A DNA stretch of 64,000 bases from Ophthalmolycus amberensis. Lineage: Eukaryota > Chordata > Actinopteri > Perciformes > Zoarcidae. Below are positions 58,416 to 64,000 of the stretch, one piece after another (within the stretch, counting starts at the first letter, position 1; each line of letters begins with the position of its first letter). The notes beneath the pieces were generated by a model, which had not been told where the DNA came from, did not search any database, and was given only the letters and a program-made list of their open reading frames with translations. The translations under genes were made by a program, and so were the position numbers. The stretch covers positions 885,001-949,000 of the forward strand of contig JAFEUB010000770.1 in the NCBI GenBank assembly GCA_024529925.1, written 5' to 3'.

Positions 58416-61400
58416 GACAGGATAGATGATAAACATGGCAGACACTGGAAGTCAAGCATGTCAGGGACACCTATGCTGGACTGCACCCATATCTTACACA
58501 CTATGCCTCAGCTGTAAGTTTGTTGCTTCTCCAGATGGTGCGAGAACGAGCGGAGAAGCATTCCAGCTGTTATATACTGATCACAAAATGTGCAGTCCAT
58601 GGTACAAACAGACAGAACCTGCAGATCCTCACAGCTGTTCTGAATAATAAACCCCAAGAAGTCTTTGTACCACTCGAAAAGCTAACATCAACCATGAAAC
58701 TAAGGGAGCCCCACTTAAGCTGTGGATGGTATTTGGGACCTTGGTGGTATTCTGGGAGTTGAAAGTCAAACAGTCCTCAGCTAATGGTGTTGAGATTCCT
58801 ATGCTCTGTATAGATTAACTTGACATATCCATATGTTGCAGAGGCAACCAGAGGGTTTACCAGTGAGCCAGGTCAACTTAGCAAGAAGACAGAATTTTAT
58901 TTATATGTCATATTACATGTATTTCCCCATCGAGCACAACTATAAAAGATGCATCTAGAAAAGTTTTACACTTCACCTAAAACTACAAACAAGGTCAATT
59001 ATTACTGTTATTCTCTGGATGATGAATCTTTACTCCATTCACTTTTTTATTCAGAAAACGTTCCCATATTCCACAAAAGAATACCGGTAATTAAAATCCG
59101 AAAATTGTAAGGTGTGCGATGTCATCCAAATGTAAATATTTATCATGTGTGCATTATGGAAACTGTTTACAGAACAGTACAAACATGGTGTTTACTTTCC
59201 TGTTGTTGAATCGAGACCTGGCTATTTCCTGAGTGTTTCCGTTCCTTTCAACAGGTTTGTGTCTCACTGACTGAACACTTGTGGCGCTGCCAACGCTGCA
59301 TATGGCGTCACACCAGTCGACTGGGCAGCCTTGGCAACAGGCTGCCTGTGTGCCTCCATGTATGTATATGCATATTCATATGTGTGTGCAAACGTGTGCA
59401 TGCATACTTGTAGCCTGTGACCATGAATGTGTCTGTGTAAGTCCTGTAGCCAGTGTGTGCGTGTAGGTGTGTGTGTTTGTTGTTCAACCAAAGGATGAAC
59501 GACTGCCAACCTGGCGGCTTGCAGCTAACGATGCTAACAGCGCTAACAGTGCAAACAATGAATTACAACACACACAAATGGAGATTGACTTCATTCTCTG
59601 CTCAGGGAGAGATTACTCCTCTATATCTTAACATAGCTAATAGTTGTTTGCTGCATATTGATGTACAGAATGTTGTCTTTTGAACCTTTAACTAATGTTT
59701 TAGTTCATGGTTTCAACAGTTTTTACCTGCAATAAACAAAAAACTGCTTCCATGCTTCCTTTGTACACTATTCTTTTCTTTGTCAACATAACAAAAGTGC
59801 TCCTGGTGTTTACAACGCCGCAGTTTCTTGACGGCATTCTAAGAAATCCAATCACTGCACGTTAACAGCATCACATTGCATTACATCAGGCCTGATTACA
59901 TCTAATTCGATTAGAGTTAAAGCATCACTTAGACACCTTCTCAGCCTGGTAGAGGGAGCGCCACACCGCCAAAGAGAAGTGAGAGACCCAGCCTCTTTAC
60001 TTCACGCTGGCTGTCTGAGGCTGTCGTTACTCCTGTCGTTTCATCGTGACTTTTATTATCCAATAATGCCAGGAGGCATAAGGAAACAACTGTGATACAA
60101 AGATCGAATTTCACTCACACTGCTTCCAAACGATCCAAACAAGACATGGAGGTGTCTCATGCTCCTTTTCTGATCACATTTCTGTGTTCCATGGAGGCAA
60201 TCCAGCTGTGACACCCAGGACACAGGCAATGCAAACATGCATAGGGAGAGAAATAATGCAAAAACTATGGGAGAAGTATTGTAGCCATGCAGGCATCATA
60301 GCCACTTTCAGGGCTTGTGTGAATCAGAGCTCAGAAAAAAAAGGCCATTTGAATTAGAAGATCCAGACCTCCATTTTGAGAGGTGTTTGTACCATGCTGC
60401 CAGTTGGTAATACCTATTTAATCCTTCCCTTGTCAAACAGGAGACTCTGCTGGTTTATTTCATTATGTCGCTAATTGTGTTTTAAGCTCTGCCAAAGCCT
60501 GCTAGATTTTTCCACAAACAAATTGCATTGCTCACCACAGAGGAAACTTTTGGAGACAGAGTACAAAGACGTTAAGTGAAACGTTGTGATGTTGTACCCA
60601 AGGATGGAAAATCATGATGAAGATTGCAATTTCACCTCTGGCCTTTCAAAAGATAACATACAACTCTTCTCTCTGTCTTCCTGGTAGTGCCTGAAGCTCT
60701 GCTGGTCATGATAAAGTCTCCTCTGTAATTGCTGTAAAAGTTGAGCAACCACACAAACAAATGACAAAGTAATGTCATTGACTATGAATAGCCAAATTAT
60801 GACTTTAGCTGTGTCCTCAACCTCTCACAGCACATTCACTTTTTGTCATTTACATTCCATGGTGTAGCTTCTGAGGTTTATCACTCATTAACATTGTATC
60901 TGACAAACACTTAACCCCAACCTGCTTTGTAATTTGAACTCATAGTCCATTTCATAGCCATAATCTTAGTTATATAATTGTATAATAAAATTTTACTGAC
61001 CGTGCAATATTGCTTCAGACTAAGACTTTGACATTTTATTATGGAAGCTTTTCTTTGAAGTTAGTATCAGGAACTTTTAACTGGTTATAAAAAAGTCTCA
61101 ATTTAATATTGATGCCTCTATATTACCTACATAGGTAAAAACAGACCAACAGCGAGAGGATTTGCTATTTCTATAGTTAATCATAATGCTTATCATCGTT
61201 GCCAGCTTTAGGAGCAAACACCAACACCACGCTGCTGGAGACCCAGGCAGTATTGCTGGGCCCGCAGGAGGCATGGGAGAACCAGAACCAGGACTGAGCG
61301 GGACAGACTGTCAGATCCTGCTGTAGTAAAATGAGAGGTTTTCTAAAGCAAACAGTAGCACTTTTGTCCACCAAAATGAACACGAAATTAAATAGTAGTA

Positions 61401-64000
61401 GCTTTGAAGAAAATGACAGTTTTAGTGAAGTTCTAAATATTTGCGAACACAACAGCAATAATGTTTTTTTTTTAATGTTAAGATGGTAAAAATGAATGAA
61501 GGGTGCAACTAACATTGAGCCTGCAGGTGATGCAGGTTCTCATGGGCTAGATCAGGGTTGATATTTTCCTGTTTTGGTCACAAATGGTGTGGAAGCAAAC
61601 AAGGATCAAACCCTAAATCACCAACCAGAACAGTGAAGTTATGTAACAAGATTTGTCTCGAACATCAATAACACACCGGTCGTGAAGATGCTCGTCCAGT
61701 CGTGTAATGTATTGAGTGTAAAGATTATAGCTGTGTTTATAGAGCAAATGGAGCATATACATACAGTAGGTGGTGGGAGACACATCAAGGGGACAGACGA
61801 ATCTCCTTATGACCAAGATTCACCATAACAAGACAGGTCTGTGTGTGGGCTTTGTGTGTGACACACACACACACACACGTAGAGCAGGAGAGACAGACTC
61901 TGGAATGATAAGATATACGAAGCCACCAGTACAGCAGCAGTAATGCCCAAAGTTAGTAAGAGGAGGTCAGCTCCACCCCACCCTCTCTCTCGCTCTCTCT
62001 CTCTCACTCTCTTTCTCTCCCTCGCCCCTCTCGACTGAGTCAAACACAGTACAGCTGCAGCTGTGCTGATGTATTGGTACTGGGGTTCTTCAAAGTGGAC
62101 GTCTGTTATGGTCTCATGAATAAGGGCTACTGCCCTTCTTGATGGTAATACTAACGTATAGACCAAGAGTCTAATAAGGCATCCATTATATTACATTACA
62201 CCACCTACAGAAGGAACACAGTAAACCATTGAGTTCTTCTGCATTATGTGGAGCCGTAGCCTCAGTTCAAAGCCGATTACAGTTCAGATTCCTGACAGAA
62301 CTTCCCACAAAGCCAAAATATTATAAGAATCTTCTCATAAATCCCCTGTAAATAAATAAGAACTCAGCTGTTTAAACACTTGGCAGACCCCTATTTGGTT
62401 TTAGCAATGCATACAGCTCTCCTTCTTCTGCATGAGATTAGCACATCTGGATTTTAGGATAGGTTATAAACATTCGTCCTTACATATTTGTTCCAGCTTG
62501 GTATACATGTAAAGGAAGGTGTGTCCATGAACAGCTCATAATGCCAGTGAATAGTCGGTCCGTAGATTATCAAAGGGATTCAGTCTGGGCTTGGACTCAA
62601 GGACTTCAACATTATTGTTGAAGTGCAGTGTTGAGCTGGTTGGATGCTACGGTCATTGTCATGTTAGATCATCATTTTCTTGCTGCAGACATTCATAAGC
62701 AGGTACTCCTCAAGAAGCGTCCTGCATTTGGCTTCAGTTATTTTTTTCAGTTTAAAATGCCCCGTGTGTCTGCAGCTGAAAAGCCACCTGTATGACATCA
62801 TGCTGCTCCCATGACGCCTAACAGAAAGGACTTGGTTCGATGGTAATTTCAGCCATACACACTGTTGCACGTTGTTTTGCTGAGTTTGTTATTTAACAAA
62901 CCACACATTTAACCTAATGCTCTCACATCTCTTTCACGTGTCTTTTTGCAAATATTTGATCAACATCTGCGAATGCAGCCATCGAAGTGTAATTCGGTCA
63001 CATTTTTTTCCATCTTCTAATGATGTCCTAGAGACTTACCCCAACCTTAAACCGTTAATACCCTCACCTTTTTCATCTTCCAATGATGCTGCCATCTGCG
63101 TTCTTGTTATTAAGTCCCAGCAGTTCATATTGATATTTTCCCACAAAGCAGTTTGTGCCCGAAAATAAAACAGCAGACTTAATGAATCTGTGCACAGATG
63201 CTAGGAATTAGGAACGGGTCCTCTATGCACAGGAGGTGAGTTGGTATCACTCTCCGCTGTTTGCTCCTCGTCCCTCTACTACACCAACATCATCGCCTGC
63301 CGTCTCATGCCGTTTAAGTTTAAAAGCATGTTGTGCTGAACGCTGGTGCTGTGCTGCTCGCTATTGGTCTTTCCTGTAACCTCTTCAGAACTTGACATCG
63401 TGAATGTTGTTTGTGATTTTGTAGATTTCCACAAAACACTGTTTCAGAACAACAACTGTACTACAGTACGTGTGAAATAAAAGTATACATGATTTACAAA
63501 AACACACTTCAGGACCACAAAGAGGATCATAGAGCATATCCACACTAATGCAGATACATTTTACAATGCATCTTTTTTAAAGTCTATTTTTCCCTATTCT
63601 CTTGTTGGCACCGCCCCATGCTTCATCTCAGATTTCTTTGCAGTTTGCAAATTTAAATCAATGGCAGGATAATCAAGTGTGTGCCGGCTGCCAGCCTCCT
63701 TCACACACACAGCTGGATGTGAATGATTTTAAAAGCTCCAAACGGCCCAGTTTCTCTAATCATCATTAAATACTCTCTCCCGTTATATAGGTCTGGTTTG
63801 GGGGGGTTGTGCTTGACAGATAGTAGTAAATCAATAGACCGATAGCGACCCAATCTTCAACACAGATGGGGCAGTTGAACATCTTCAAATGGCCAGACAA
63901 TTGGGACGTCAGCTTCAGATAGATAAAAGGGCAGATATACGGCTGACGACTTAGGGCCAGCGCAAGAGCCAGGCAGTTAAAAATAAATCAATGACACACC
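58416..64000. other. intergenic, 5.6 kb, no gene recognised
   Basis: Only short ORFs without identifiable domains were found. A short CA tract lies at 61861-61879 and a CT-rich stretch at 61982-62030. The 112-codon minus-strand ORF 61515-61177 has no recognised motif. Confidence 0.6.

Noticed and set aside
51000..64000. htr4 or other neighbours of ADRB2 known from human 5q32
   Set aside because: No seven-helix or other recognisable exon was seen on either strand.

Overview
The window looks like nuclear DNA of a teleost fish, probably a percomorph. It holds widely spaced multi-exon vertebrate genes, many CA/GT microsatellites, and fish-typical mobile elements (L2/Maui-type and L1-type LINEs, small hAT elements with exact 8-bp duplications, a Tc1/mariner-like relic, a 600-bp solo LTR). 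Only two protein-coding genes could be recognised. Both come from the block that is human chromosome 5q32 (ADRB2 - SH3TC2 - ABLIM3).

Left part (1-20.6 kb, minus strand): the 5' half of ablim3, an actin-binding LIM protein gene. Seven coding exons (19957 down to 2627) splice in phase and encode the N-terminus, LIM domains 1-3 and most of LIM4. The rest of the gene lies off the left edge. A GC/CpG-rich stretch at about 20.2-20.56 kb is the likely promoter. The introns hold two clean hAT MITEs, one ending 41 bp from a 3' splice site, and many microsatellites.

Middle (20.6-43.7 kb): an intergenic region, 23 kb between the two head-to-head genes, made largely of mobile elements. It holds a 5'-truncated L1 with a perfect 15-bp target duplication (20913-23450), a candidate LTR (24606-25126), a nearly full-length L2 LINE on the plus strand (about 25.86-28.7 kb), a long TA microsatellite, a possible Penelope-like relic, a possible SAMD3-like exon relic, a Tc1/mariner-like element (35505-36568) and a 1.2-kb hAT element with an internal 46-bp tandem repeat (37506-38728). 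One acidic exon-like ORF on the minus strand (25611-25799) is unassigned.

Right part (43.7-51 kb, plus strand): adrb2, the beta-2 adrenergic receptor. It has a TATA box, a probable non-coding first exon, and three coding exons encoding 498 residues. Tetrapod ADRB2 is intronless, so the exon structure here is notable. From 51 to 64 kb no gene is recognised. That stretch holds a hAT MITE (54854-55528) and a minus-strand L2 LINE (about 55.72-58.04 kb) interrupted by a solo LTR with a 5-bp duplication.

ADRB2 (a Gs-coupled membrane receptor) and ABLIM3 (an actin scaffold) have no direct functional link that the sequence shows; their proximity is inherited synteny. I saw no tRNA, rRNA, CRISPR or viral gene.
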